A stretch of DNA of 64,000 bases from Macrotis lagotis (Eukaryota > Chordata > Mammalia > Peramelemorphia > Peramelidae), in assembly GCF_037893015.1 (NCBI RefSeq), contig NC_133658.1, forward strand, positions 171,775,711 to 171,839,710, written 5' to 3'. Under the pieces are notes generated by a model, which was given only the letters and a program-made list of their open reading frames with translations, was not told the DNA's origin and searched no databases. The position numbers and the translations under genes are program-made. This document shows, in pieces, positions 38,790 through 50,319 of this stretch. Each line of letters starts with the position of its first letter. Position 1 is the stretch's first letter.

Positions 38790-39284
38790 CAAGCCTGAAC
38801 ACTGAATTGGAGTCATGATGTAGTTCCAGAGCTTTGATTTGTTTAACTGGGTAGTCACTTCTCTGGGTCTGTCTCAAGTTTTTCATCCATGATTCAATGT
38901 ATTAATTTCCACAGTAGGTCTGACCATTAAATCTTAGAAGCCTGGCGTTCCACGTGGTGTTTTGGGGGACTTTTTTTTTAATTGGTCTTTGCTAAATCAT
39001 CACATCGATCTAGCCAGAGAGCGCTAACAATTCCATTGATTAGGCACTAACTTAAAATGATTACCTATAAATATAATTTGATGTTGAGTATCCAAGAATC
39101 CAGTGGATTTTATGGAACCATAAATCCCTACCTTCTATTGAAGGCAGTTCTTCTGCATCCCAAAGTCATGATGTCAGATGTCCAGGTAGCAAAAATATGG
39201 AAATAGCCAGGAGATCCTCTCCCAGCTCTAATCACTCTGCCTTGGCAAGCTGATCCACTTTTCTTGGTAATAACTCTCCCATTT
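38790..39284. other. intergenic, no recognised feature
   Basis: AT-rich sequence without exon, SINE or transposon that I can name. Confidence 0.5.
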
Positions 39285-39725
39285 CTACCGTGCTTTAAGA
39301 ATTGCAAAATATCTATTATCTCAGTTGAGGCACAACAGTCCTGAGGCAGGTGCTATTCTCACCATACAGATGAGAAAACTGACTCAGTTTATGTGAATTT
39401 GCACTGTCATTATGTTTGAGGCAGGATTGAAGTTGTTCAGACGTTCAAATTTTATACTCCATGCTGTCACGTGCATGGCAGTGGTCAGCAGATCTGTTTG
39501 CTTACCTATACAATGAAAGATCACTAAGACTCAACATTTTAAAATGGGAGAGTAAGTGTTTAATTATCGCATTTGGTCCTCTCAAATCACCTTTGAAGGT
39601 GGGTGCTGTTATCCCCATTTACATTTGAGGAAACTGAGGAAAACAGGTTTAGTGAGTTATACGAGATCGCACAACTATTGTGCCTAAGGCTGAATTTGAA
39701 CCGGACTTCTTGATGCTTCTCAATT
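39285..39725 (-). repeat. two old tRNA-type SINE relics, antisense
   Basis: aggtgctattctcaccatac, agatgagaaaactgactcag at 39345-39385 and again gtgctgttatccccatttac, tttgaggaaactgaggaaa, gctgaatttgaaccggactt at 39600-39715. Two diverged copies of the same family lie in a row. Confidence 0.5.
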
Positions 39726-41320
39726 CCCCCATCTAGATGACTTTAATCTATAGGTTGGGCCTATCTCGAGGAAAAGGAGTATAATGCTTAATGTATTTTA
39801 AGTATGACAGGTTATTTGGAAAGACTGACTTGAAAGAGACTCTACTGTAAACTAATCCCATCTCACGTGAATGAAGCTGTGATAGTAGCTAGACATTCCC
39901 CCCCCATTTTGTCTCTGAGCAGTTTTCTATCATGTTAGCCTGAAATTTTCCTTGAAATTATGGAAATTTGGTACCGTTTCAGCTAATAAATAAAACATCT
40001 AGAGCCATCAAATACCCAGACTGTAGGGACCCCTGGCCTTAAGGATCCTTCTGGAGAATACCTGAGATAGTTTTCTACAGTACCTGTGCTTCCTCCCATC
40101 AAAATTCTCAATTCAGGAACTGAGTCTCAATAGTGGCAGAACTGGCTATGTTGTATCTACTGTTCCTACAGCTGCAGCCTGGCTGGAATTCCTTTCTGAG
40201 CCAGTTAGTATAATTATATAAATGGCTAAAAGGCAAAAGTAAGTAATGGCTTTCCTCTGAATATTTATTTCCACCCCTGGTGGTCCAGAAGCTGATAAAC
40301 CAGGTCAAGAAAACAGAAGCAATGGTTTCCTGTGTCAGCACAAAAAGCTCACCCAGTGCAGTGGCTCAGTGATTTTAAGACTACAAACTGAACTTTATTA
40401 TTTTGAGTCACTGGTCTTATGCAGGCATACCTTGTTTATTTCTGAATTCCCAATGATTCTTGCTCTATGAAATTATATCCTTGGACCACCATTAATTGGC
40501 TTCATTTAACACCAGCTTTTCAGTTTTTCAGCCAGCAGAGCCTGGTTAAGCAAGGAAAATCAAAAATGTCTGTGATAAGTCTTGACAGACTTTCTTGCCT
40601 TGACTTGCAGTTGGAATTACAATTGGCAATATGGAACAGTGATGGACCCAAAGGGAACAATTCCCGTCATTTTGCAGAAATGTTTCATTCTGGAAAAGAG
40701 AAAATTCATTGTCCCAAATTTGCCTAATGTTAAGGAGTGAAGGTGAGACTAGGTCTCACTTTGCCGAGGCCCCTCAGAAATATTACCTTGAAGTCAAGGG
40801 TTGAAATGCAAATATCCCTGGTTGGTTATCAACCAATAATTGGCTCCTGTCTGGTAGTCTTTGTGGTCCTGTTTACATTCCCACTATTTGTATTCTTCTG
40901 GCACTGAACCAAACTCTGCCTTTTGTTACCATGTAAAAGCAACACCCTTGCTCTTCAAAATCCCTCCTCTCAGCCACACAATTGTTCTACCAAGGACTTG
41001 CTTCCTAGGACTTACTGGGTCAGCAGTGCAGCATGATGACAGAACAGACCCAGCAGCCTCTCCCTGGATAAAGCCAGGTGCATATACTAAAGCAGAAAGA
41101 CCCAAATTCAAACCTTACCCCAAACACTATTGTGATCCTAGTCACCACCTGTTTCCTTGAATTCTCTCCGCAGCTGCCCCCTCCCCAGTGTTCTGTCCCA
41201 GAGCCAAAAAGACCATTGGTATGGTGGCTGCCAGTGGGGCAACCTCTTGTAGAGGTATAAAAGCTGCCTCTGGTGGAGAAGGCAAGACTGTCTTAAGACC
41301 TGCTAGCACTAAACAGCTTG
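39726..41320. other. intergenic, no recognised feature
   Basis: No exon with both splice sites and no recognisable repeat was seen. Short open frames here have no coding character. Confidence 0.5.
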
Positions 41321-41750
41321 TCAAGTTTGCAAAGCACTCTACATGTTATCAGTCATTTAGTCCTCACAACCAACCTGGGAAGTAGTTGTACTTATTACCT
41401 ACATGTTACAATTGAGTCAAGAGTTTAAGTGACTTGCCTAGAGGTGGAACAGCTAGTGTCTGTGATGCCCACCTTGCTGCCCAAAAAAGAAAAACAGAAT
41501 GAGAAACTCGGCTTTGGTCACAACCTGACTGAAGCAGGATTTAAATTCAGTCTCCCTGATTCCAAAGTATTCTATCCCTTCTATCTCGGTTTTAATTTTT
41601 TCGGGGGGGGGGGGGGGGTTTAAAAGAAAATGGAGCTGACTTGCCTAAGATCACACAATTAAGTATTAAGCAGCTGAGGCTGAATTTGAACTCAGGTCCT
41701 CCCGATTACAGGGCTGGTGTCCTGTGTTACCTAGCCAGCCCATTTTAATA
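41320..41750 (-). repeat. old tRNA-type SINE relics with a 16-base G-run
   Basis: gtcaagtttgcaaagcactc, acaaccaacctgggaagtag, then gatttaaattcagtctccct form one relic. After the G-run (41603-41618) another piece follows: ttgcctaagatcacacaatt, aatttgaactcaggtcctcc. Confidence 0.5.
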
Positions 41751-41813
41751 ATTTTTCCCTTAAAAACAAAAGAACCAAAGATATTATTTCCTTTTCGAAG
41801 GTTGACTCCCTTT

Positions 41814-41900
41814 GTTCAAACCCTTAATGCTATTTTCTATCTATAGCTCAAGGAAGGAGTTTTTTAAAATTTGGACCTAAATTGCCATCATATTATGAGA
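41814..41900 (+). repeat. copy of an 80-90 bp repeat shared with the DSTN 3' UTR
   Basis: ttcaaacccttaatgc, tatagctcaaggaaggag, tttggacctaaattgccat correspond in order to 44230-44310. Flanks are unrelated. Family unknown. Confidence 0.7.
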
Positions 41901-42249
41901 ACCACCTCATGCATAGCTAGGGCTGATTAAGTTCCAGCAGTGAGGACAGTTCTCCAATAATAACTGGATGATCTTCACACCTGCACCATCTTTCTTTCCT
42001 CCTTGACCTACTGAACAAAGGCAACACTGCACCCATTTGGTTCACTACAGACATGGAGTCCAACTGGAGCCTCCTTGCTGCAGAGTAACAGCCCCCATGA
42101 CAAAAGACCCAAAGTTCTCACCATTTCCTGATTCTGTTTTGCTTTAACACCTGCTTTATTAAGATAAGGCTATTCCTTGTGAGCACCTTATCCCCAACTC
42201 CACACTTCAAAATTCATCTAGGGAATTCTCATCTTTAAAGAAAGGGTAG

Positions 42250-43230
42250 CCCTCTTTGAAGTCCAATTCCTATCCTTATGTCTGATCCCTCTCCAAGGGT
42301 CCCACTGCCTCTCTTGAATCTCTTCCTTCCCTGCATCCTATCAACATGTCTGTCTCCCATTATTAACAATTAAAACTTTCACATTCCCACATGTTAAAGT
42401 CTCCTTCATAGTCAAATTCCTACTAAGAGTTCATTTCATTACCCACTCTTAACTCCTTGCAAGAATCCACTTCCTGACAAACTGCACACTCCAAAATTAT
42501 CATCTGAACTATAACACATGAGGTATTTTCCCCCTCAGTCTATATCCTATTTGCCTTCTCTGTGTCTTTTGACATCACCAACCATAACTTGGACACCTTT
42601 TTCTTGGGTTCTAGACTGCTACTATACTCTCTCCTTGTTCTCCTATCTAACCAATCCTGACTGCTAAATCATTTAGGTCCCATCACTTCCAATGTATCAA
42701 ACAAAGCCTTTACCAGAAACTCTTCACTTTTCTCTATACTCCATGTTGATGAATCACCACATCTACGTAGCCAGCCCTCATTAACTCCAGGTTCCACACA
42801 AATAACTTACAATCCCCTTAAGGATACAAACTGAATGCATCCTCCCAGCACCCCATAAATCCACTATTCCCCTTTATTGTGGTCAAAACACCCAGGGGTC
42901 AAGTCTTAAAGCCCCAACATTTCAAATGCATCCTTTTTCTTGACTCACAGACTACCACTTCATTACCTCTCCTAAAATATTCCAATAGCTCCCTAGTTTT
43001 CTTGCCTTTTTCCTCTCCATCCACCTTGATGTTTTTAAGACACAGGTATGACCAAATCACTCTACTGCTCCAAAATCTTCAAGGCCTTCCTAATGTCTAA
43101 CATTGTACAAGCCCAACATTGGCATTCAAAACCCTCTTCAATCCAAATCCCACCTAACTTTTCAGACTTTCCCCTTTTCTCAACTCCTACACTTTTATAT
43201 TATTCTAAGTAAGCTTGAAAACTAGCTAGC
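42250..43230 (+). mobile_element. L2-like LINE relic (tentative)
   Basis: ccctcagtctatatcctat, gtcttttgacatcaccaac, tgaccaaatcactctactgc, caaaatcttcaaggccttcc, aaccctcttcaatcc follow the L2 order in sense orientation. Strongly diverged, edges vague. Confidence 0.45.
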
Positions 43231-43553
43231 TGTTCAAATTCATTTCCACCTTAAATTTTACACGTGATATCCTTCCCAACAAGATACATTTAACAGTACA
43301 ATGTCTTACACATAAAGACATGTTCTGCTGGATTAGTGTTCTGGCATCAGGACTGTGTTAGTTATAAACATTTCATATCCCCTGAAAGCCTAAATAACAA
43401 TAAATGACATTTATTTTATACTTTAAAAATCTTCAAAACGCTTTGCAGCTATCATCTCAATTGGTTCCCAAAGCAATCCTGGAAATAATTAGGTCCTTTG
43501 TCCTGAATGAGTACATGAATAAATTACACAGGAGACTAGTTAAAAATGCTTCC

Positions 43554-43559
43554 TTTATT
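43554..43559 (-). terminator. DSTN: candidate distal poly(A) signal AATAAA of DSTN
   Basis: Canonical AATAAA about 1.13 kb after the stop, with a T-rich stretch (gtgtaatttattcatg) 30-45 bases further on the - strand. Proximal AATAAA at 44530-44525 and 44273-44268 could give shorter transcripts. Confidence 0.5.
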
Positions 43560-44229
43560 AAATAAAGCCAATATGCTACCTCTAGATTTGTTTGTGCATC
43601 TCTACACTGTTCAAAAGTGTTATGCCCATGGTGTTAAGACAATCACTGAAAGCTTTCATAGAGTAGAAGATTAAAGTGAGTATTATGTTTCATACCTGTT
43701 ACCCATTTCATATACAATCAACATATCTCTATAGGAAATTAAGAAGACTCCCCATGTCCCAAAGTAAACATCTGCTTAATGATCTTCCATAGCTTACAGT
43801 ACTAGAAGCAGGATAGTTATGAAGGATACACAATTCAAAATATCACGAGCCCCCCAGGTTGTCAACACACTGACAAACCAAGTTTACTGCAGAGCTAGAA
43901 ATTGTTGTGTGTCATAATTTGGTGTAACATAATGGTATTCCACAATCACTCCAGAATACAATGTGATTTCCAGAATGAGAGATTATTTCATCAGAACAAA
44001 GTCTCACAGCCAGTGAATAGAAGAGCTTTACCATAGGTTTGAGGAGTTGCATACTGTGTTCTATGTGCTTTAAATAGTGCTTTGAAAGATTAGCTTTTAC
44101 TACTTGTGTACACAATTTTAAGGCAGTCTTTATCACACATTAAATGTTAAGACAGCCTGAATTGACTTACTGTATTTAGTGGATTAGTACTGATTTTAGA
44201 ATTTGAGGAGAAATGCTTCTTTCCATTCA

Positions 44230-44310
44230 TTCAAACCCTAGTTTCTATTTATAGCTCAAGGAAGTAATTTATTTTTTTTAATTTGGACCTAAATTGCCAT
44301 TGGATTATGA
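44230..44310 (+). repeat. copy of an 80-90 bp repeat inside the DSTN 3' UTR
   Basis: ttcaaaccctagtttc, tatagctcaaggaagtaatt, tttggacctaaattgccatt match 41814-41900. On the DSTN sense strand it contains an AATAAA (44273-44268) that the other copy lacks. Confidence 0.7.
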
Positions 44311-44690
44311 ACAATAATGATAATCAAAGGAGAGATTGTAACTATTAAAGTTATAAAAATGACTTAATTCTCCATTCTATCCTTATGGCCACTTCTTTTT
44401 TTTTGTATAAATTGTATAATTTAAAAACCCTGAGTTTTAAATACTAATCTTAAAGTCAACCTGCCAAATAGACTGTCAGACAGCAAAAATTTAATTTACG
44501 ACCAATGAAACTTTAGACTTTAGATTTATTTAGGGTTTTTTTAATACAGGTTTATATAATATCTGGTTTTGCCTAGAACAAGATAGCTCCCCCTCAGTGA
44601 AACCCTGGCCTAAGTATATTTGTTTTACATATTTAGCAAGAAGATACATTAAACATGGAAGCTTTTCAACTTGTGGCACTGAATAATCAT

Positions 44691-44800
44691 CTACACAGGA
44701 CAGCCTTCAAAAGCTACAATTAAGGACCCTCCTAGTTTCTCAGCAATAGAAGCCCGGTTGAGATCTTCTGGTCCATTTGCTTGACATTCGTGTTTAATGC
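44691..44800 (-). CDS. DSTN: DSTN coding exon 4 with stop
   Basis: Acceptor tttctcctacag, then the remainder of a Gly codon, [20 protein letters not shown] and the end [13 protein letters not shown] at 44693-44691. Relative to human, the Cys in NRACIAE is Ser here. Confidence 0.97.
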
Positions 44801-47800
44801 CTGTAGGAGAAAAATCACAATTCATTTAATGAAGCAGTTTATAATTACCTTTACATCTAATTGTTATTTTTAGAGATTAGCATGGAGACATGTTCTAACA
44901 GCGTTGATTTGGAGCATCAATGAAATACCAATTTTAATTAAGAATTACTAAAATCAAAGCTGGAAAATTTCTATCAGGAATTCTGCTCTCTAAAAACCTA
45001 AACTCATTATTTAGCCTCAGACCTTTCTGTTCAATATAGAAATTTAATATCTATAAACATCTGTTTTCTCAAATAATATTCCCATACCACACAATCAGCA
45101 CAAAAATAGCTCTACAATATTACCAGCTTTTCTGACAAGAATTAAAAAAAAATCATTAAATTTCTGGGGAATGACTAAAAAAATTGTGGTAGATATTTGT
45201 GATGGAATATTATTGTGCTGTAATAAACTAGCTGTTGTTGCTACCACTGCCATCATTATCACCATCACCACCACTGTTATAATCTCTTATATTGTGTTAA
45301 TATTAGTGAAACATGAAAACTATCAATTGGTTATTCCTCATTTTTTGCTACATAACTGGTTATCTCCTTTTCTATCTATCTTCCTTATGTTATTCCTGAA
45401 TAATTTTTTGCTGGGAGCACATTGTAGGTTACTTGTCCTAGTTATGCCCTCTAGATCAACCACTATTTAATTCTTTCTTGATTCACAGATAATGTATCAG
45501 CAGAAGAATATTAAATTTTAATATGCATCTGTGTTCCCTTGAAAGGTGAAAGCACTAAAAAAGTTCTCAGAGGTGATTCATTCTCTTTGTTGTTCTATTG
45601 CTGCTGTGTCCACAGGATTTTCTTGGCAAAAAAAAAAAAAAAATAGGATAAACAGGAGTTAAGTGGGTCCAGCTAAATTTGAATTCATAGCTTCCCGATT
45701 ACATCCCTCTTATACTTGCTGTGTACAGTACTTTTCCAGAGTAATCATATATTCCTTTTAGAAAACTTAAATATGAAAGGGCTTTTGCATTCAACACTGT
45801 TATACTTACCAACAAATGCATCTGAAAATTCTCACCAAAGGAAATTATTCTTCCATTTGGTCTAAGTGGGATATTCTATGCCAGTAGCAAACACTGTGGG
45901 TGAGCCTATGTGTCTTATTTTTTATATTAATAATCAGATCAGGGAACCAAGTTCTCATTTTTTAAAAGGAATCTTTTTTTTAGAGGAAAAGTTTTAAAAT
46001 GTTGTTTCATTCTAATATTAAAATCTTTTTTTAAATAATAAATGAACAAAACACTATGTGACCTTCTATTTTCTGTATCTTTCAGGCGACAGCATATATC
46101 CAGTATTTCTTTTGGTTTTTACTTATACATGACTCCTTGATAAAATGGAAGTTCCTTGAGGACAAGGACCTTTCCATTCTTTGCTTAATATTTAGTGCAG
46201 TGTTTGGCACATGATAGGTGTTAATTACCGATTAATAACATGATCTGTTACAGAATTCTCATTTGCGAAAGCCTGTCTGTCCCTCTCATATCTAAATCAA
46301 GAATGTCTTAGATATGTAAATGATGCTCAGAGATTTTGTAGAGACAGAAAAGTAAACACTGAGTCAGTAGTTACTGATAATTTCTTGGTTGCTTTTTTTC
46401 TGAGATTTTTCTCCAAATTAAAAAGAAAGGAATCCACCTGGTTCCACAATATGCACACACAAATAACAAATGGTTATCAAACTTTCCCCTAAGACCATTA
46501 ATGAGAAGAGCCCATTTCTACTCTGGGATAATTCTAAATCTTAGGAAGCTCTATGTTTGTTTGGGAGGATATCAAGCCTAAATATTCTTTTTTGCAATTT
46601 CCACTCACTGCCTACAATTCTGCCACCTAACATGAAATATAACATGTTTAAGTTCTTTTCTATATGATAGCCTCATTCTATGCCCATAGCCCACCACCTC
46701 TTTGTCCAGAAGCACAAAATCATGTTTTTCCATTAGAGAATCAATTCACCATTTATTGGTTTCAACATTAACACAAGGTTTTCTTTAAACACTTATCACG
46801 ACAGTAATGAGATGTTTAAGTGTCCCATGAAATGAGGCTCTTACTGCTTTTAGATACACACAAAAAAAACTTCATTTACATTAAGAATATCAGTATTTAT
46901 ATTCCATTTGTCGTATATATAACTACTCAATAGTTACTATGGAAGGATTTCCTATTTCTAAAAATTCCTTCAAGTTAATGTTTAGTCACACCCCCTAAAA
47001 TCTGGATGATTATCAGAACCCTCTGTCCCTATCAATGCAGAAATAGACCATATAGAAATAAGTTGTACACACCCTTCCTACCTACAGAACCTGCTGGCTT
47101 AAATTATCTAAAAATCGGCACTCAAGTCCCCTCTGTTCCAAAGTCAGGGACATACTATTCCATTTTTGCAATTCAATTTCATTAAGTTCCATGTCAATAG
47201 TTTATTACTTAGAAATTACACGAATGTAAGAATTGCTAACTAACCAATTTAATCACACATTTAGAAGCAAAATGAAGCAGGGACTACGTACACAGTCAAG
47301 AAAAATAATAGTAGACACAACTAGCATATGATACCAACTGAGGTTAGCAGGGGATGCTTCTATACCTCTATTCTCAGCCTCTATTTTAACTTTTGAAAAA
47401 AAAAAGAAAAATGATAATATAGCTTTTTTGCACAATAGGCTTCTAGAAATAAAACTTTGCACTTCCAAAGGCAGAACAAGACTTTGGAGAACTTCCCATA
47501 GAATATGAATGAGAGGGAACCGTCTAGTTCAAACCATATTCAGTTTTTGATTTTTATGCATCTAGGGAGGGTATTATCACCAGAAAGCCCATTTCATTTT
47601 AGAATAACTCTAATTATGAGAAATTTTTCTTTGCAGCTAGTCTAAAAATGCTTTTTGTCCAACTTCTACCCATTGTTCCTATGACCACTTAAAATATATC
47701 AGGAAGTTAATTCATACCTGGAAATTTCTTTTTGATTGCATCCTTGGAGCTTGCATATATCATTTTACTTTTGAGGGGAGCTAGTTCTGGTGCCCTGGAG

Positions 47801-50319
47801 AAAGAAACAAAGAACTTGTTACAAGTAGTAATTCAATTCAACATTAAGATAATCTTAACAGCATACTTTATTACACAAATAATGATACTCCTTTCTAATT
47901 TCCTACATCTAATAAGAATGTTAAGACACACACACACACACACACACACGGCATAAGCATCAATATGATAACTACAAAATTTGATGAGAAATTTGAAAGT
48001 TTCATTTTGGTAGGTGCAGGGAAAACTTTATAAAGATGACCTCTGACTAGAGTCTGTAAGGAAAGGAGGAATTTCAACAAGCAGATAGGGGGAAAGTGGG
48101 AAAGGGAAGAAGTCATTCACAATTAGCCAAGATAAAATTAATGGATTGTAGTCTCATCCTAAGGCATACAGGTTAAGAATAAAAACATCAACAGTAGTTA
48201 CAAAATATGGTTTCTTTTATAAGCCAAACTTAGCATTTAACAACAATGGCCATACAAGTTATCAATTTATTGCCAAGGTCAATATGACTTTACATTAGGA
48301 AAAACTTCATGTCTTCTGCCCCAGAATGAATACTCAAAACAATTCAAGCTTCACTTTTATCTTGGCAACAGTACAATTACTTATCTATAACACTCCATTT
48401 ATGAAGAAGTTGGACCAGATTAGGGGTTTTTAACCATTGGGGGGCGGGGCATGTACTTCCCTTTGGCAGTCATGGGAATTTTAGGACCCATTTTAAGAAT
48501 GTTTTTAAATGCATAAAATAAAATACATATGATTAAAAAGGGAAATTACACTGAAGTACAATTATCAAAGCATTTTGAAAATTAGCTTATAGATCCTAAG
48601 TTTAAAACCCTTTGAACTCAAATGATCTCTGGGTCCCTTCCTATATGTCTATGACTCCATGATCTTACTTTTGTTCATTAGTAGCTGCAATCTTTTTGAA
48701 ACCCACCAAAGTGAATGACTGGTGGTGGACTCTTAATTTTAAAAGGCAGTACTTGTATTTTTAACTCTATGAATAGGTTAAAAAATAGGAGGTAAATATT
48801 TTCCAACTGTTAAGTTTAGGATAATAGAATATAGCGGTGGCTAGGTGGCGTAGTGGATAAAGCACCGGCCCTGGAGTCAGGAGTACCTGGGTTAAAATCG
48901 GTCTCAGACACTTAATAATTACCTAGCTGTGTGGCCTTGGGCAAGCCACTTAACCCCATTTGCCTTGCAAAAACCTTTAAAAAAAAAAAAAGGATAATAC
49001 AATTTAGAAAGGGAAAGGATCTTAAGAGATCATCTAATCAAATTCCCTTGTTCTATAAATGAGAAAATGTTAGGGGAACTGCCAGAGGTTACAGAGTCCA
49101 GAATTAGAAAAATCAATAGAACCTGCTCTAACAAATTACCTGGGAACCAGAATTAGTCATCTTAAAATTTGAGCATATTGAAAGAGATGGAATAAGGAAT
49201 CAGGTTGTAGTGTTCTGTACATTTGCCTTAATAACTATAATTCATATTCCTCTATCACAGTTCATTTAAACTTAGGTAAAAGGTCTCTAAGACCCTTTTC
49301 ATGGCTGAAAAAGTAATTATCCTGAGACCAATTACATAATAAGCCTCACAATTTATCTAGGCTGGCCCACTGTCTAGTAAACATACAGTCCATGGCTGCA
49401 CCCACAGTTGGCCTTTCTATCTTGACAAAACCTGTCAGAGATGTATGGTATACAGCTTTCAAGAATTCCTGGCCATTTCAATACCACAGAAAGGTATTGC
49501 AGTTGAACTATTTGATTCTAATATGTTTAATGAATAAATGCTGTCATTCAATACCACAAAAAAGTATTACAGTAGCACTGTCTAGTAGGTAGCAATATGT
49601 TTAAAAAATAAATGTTGGAATTTATAAATTAGTAACCCAGCTCAAGTGCAAAAAAGAGGTACAAGAAAATTAAAATTAAATCCTAAGACAGGATTTAACA
49701 AAAGAAGCATATTTGAACAAACCACCATTTTTCTTAAGCTTATACCAGAAGATATTTCATGGAAAAAGTAGTATTTTAGCTTATAATTATTAAGTACAGA
49801 AACTATATACAAGTTTATTCAAATTCCATACAATTTAGATCCAATCTTAAAGAGAATGAAGTGATGCTAGATTACACAACCAAAATTGTATTAAGCTCAA
49901 GATGAAAATTAAACAAGTCCCTTTAGTATCAGAATGTAGTTCTAAGAAAGGTATCATAAGAAAATACCATTATCACAAAATGGCTGAGTTCCATATTTGG
50001 GTGATGCTTACCATAGAAAAAACATCAACTCTTCTTTTCTTGATTCCTTTGTTTCAAAGCTTGCATCATATAAAGCATAGCGACAATCCTTTTCAGGAAG
50101 CATTCCCACAAAATGCTTGAAAGGATCAGTGATGGTTACACCAACATCTCCCACTAAGATCTCTTTGCCTTCTTCTACAATGATGCATTTCTTGTCAGCA
50201 CTGAGACAAAAGATAACTGCCTTCTTTCTTTTCTTGATTTCTTCTGGTGTGGAACATTTCCGAACCTTCATATCATAGAAAATGCGGCATACTTCATCAG
50301 CTACTTGCACTCCTGAGGC
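44691..50319 (-). CDS. DSTN: DSTN (destrin, actin-depolymerising factor), coding exons 2-4
   Basis: Three exons on the - strand (50319-50012, 47794-47718, 44800-44691) join to residues 2-165 of the 165-residue destrin, a single ADF-homology domain that binds G- and F-actin, severs filaments and promotes pointed-end depolymerisation in the cytoplasm. Recognisable stretches are [20 protein letters not shown] with its N-terminal Ser3 (the LIM-kinase phosphosite in ADF/cofilin), the KKRKK nuclear-localisation-type patch, [13 protein letters not shown], the actin-binding helix [17 protein letters not shown] and the end [10 protein letters not shown]. Cofilin-1 and -2 are excluded by the 165-residue length and the terminus. 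The start Met should be alone in exon 1, beyond the right edge. No stop or frameshift is seen, so this is the intron-bearing gene and not a retrocopy. Confidence 0.97.
45155..45240 (+). mobile_element. short L1 fragment
   Basis: ctggggaatgactaaaaaaa, ttgtggtagatatttgtgat, ggaatattattgtgctgtaa matches the L1 ORF2/3' junction common in marsupials. Confidence 0.55.
46135..46235 (+). repeat. L2 3'-end relic
   Basis: ggaagttccttgaggacaag, tttagtgcagtgtttggcac, atgataggtgttaattac is the L2 terminal segment. Confidence 0.6.
47718..47794 (-). CDS. DSTN: DSTN coding exon 3
   Basis: 77 nt between acceptor tttctccag and donor gtatga. It finishes Trp104 and encodes [25 protein letters not shown]. This is the long actin-binding helix (alpha-3) of the ADF-homology fold. 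The last residue Pro agrees with mouse and differs from human Gln, as I recall. Confidence 0.97.
47927..47949 (+). repeat. (CA)n microsatellite
   Basis: About 11 CA units in DSTN intron 2, 133 bases upstream of exon 3 on the gene's strand, where it reads (TG)n. Confidence 0.95.
48421..48614 (+). mobile_element. hAT-like MITE copy
   Basis: Begins taggggtttttaacc and ends with agtttaaaaccctttg, an imperfect inverted pair. The inside (gcataaaataaaatacatat, attatcaaagcattttgaaa) matches the family at 17273. Confidence 0.55.
48831..48990 (+). mobile_element. tRNA-derived SINE (MAR1/WSINE1-type)
   Basis: A SINE with a 13-bp duplication aggataata.aat (one mismatch) at 48818-48830 and 48991-49003. 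It lies in DSTN intron 2, antisense to the gene. Confidence 0.92.
49475..49614 (+). repeat. degenerate tandem duplication, about 72 bp unit
   Basis: ttcaatacca...gtattgcagt...atatgtttaatgaataaatg is followed directly by ttcaatacca...gtattacagt...atatgtttaaaaaataaatg. Two units in DSTN intron 2, close to exon 2. Confidence 0.7.
50012..50319 (-). CDS. DSTN: DSTN coding exon 2
   Basis: 308 nt, acceptor ctatggtaacag read on the - strand, residues 2-103 plus two bases of Trp104, donor gtaagc. Translation begins [10 protein letters not shown] and ends KEELMFFL. It starts directly after the expected Met codon, the usual ADF/cofilin arrangement. Confidence 0.97.

Larger units (their letters stand above)
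43535..44690 (-). other. DSTN: DSTN 3' untranslated region (end approximate)
   Basis: Non-coding sequence after the DSTN stop. Three AATAAA hexamers on the - strand lie at 44530-44525, 44273-44268 and 43559-43554. The distal one gives a UTR of about 1.1 kb, compatible with the roughly 1.6 kb mRNA usual for DSTN. The middle one sits inside an 80-90 bp repeat that also occurs at 41814-41900. Confidence 0.65.
44801..47717 (-). other. DSTN intron 3 (largely unremarkable)
   Basis: Contains an L1 fragment (45155-45240), a SINE-tail piece (about 45590-45720) and an L2 3' end (46135-46235). The rest, including 46240-47700, shows nothing I can name. Confidence 0.6.

Noticed and set aside
41603..41618. 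G-run as a possible G-quadruplex regulatory site
   Set aside because: A single homopolymer run in a SINE relic. Such runs are often length errors, and nothing nearby suggests regulation.
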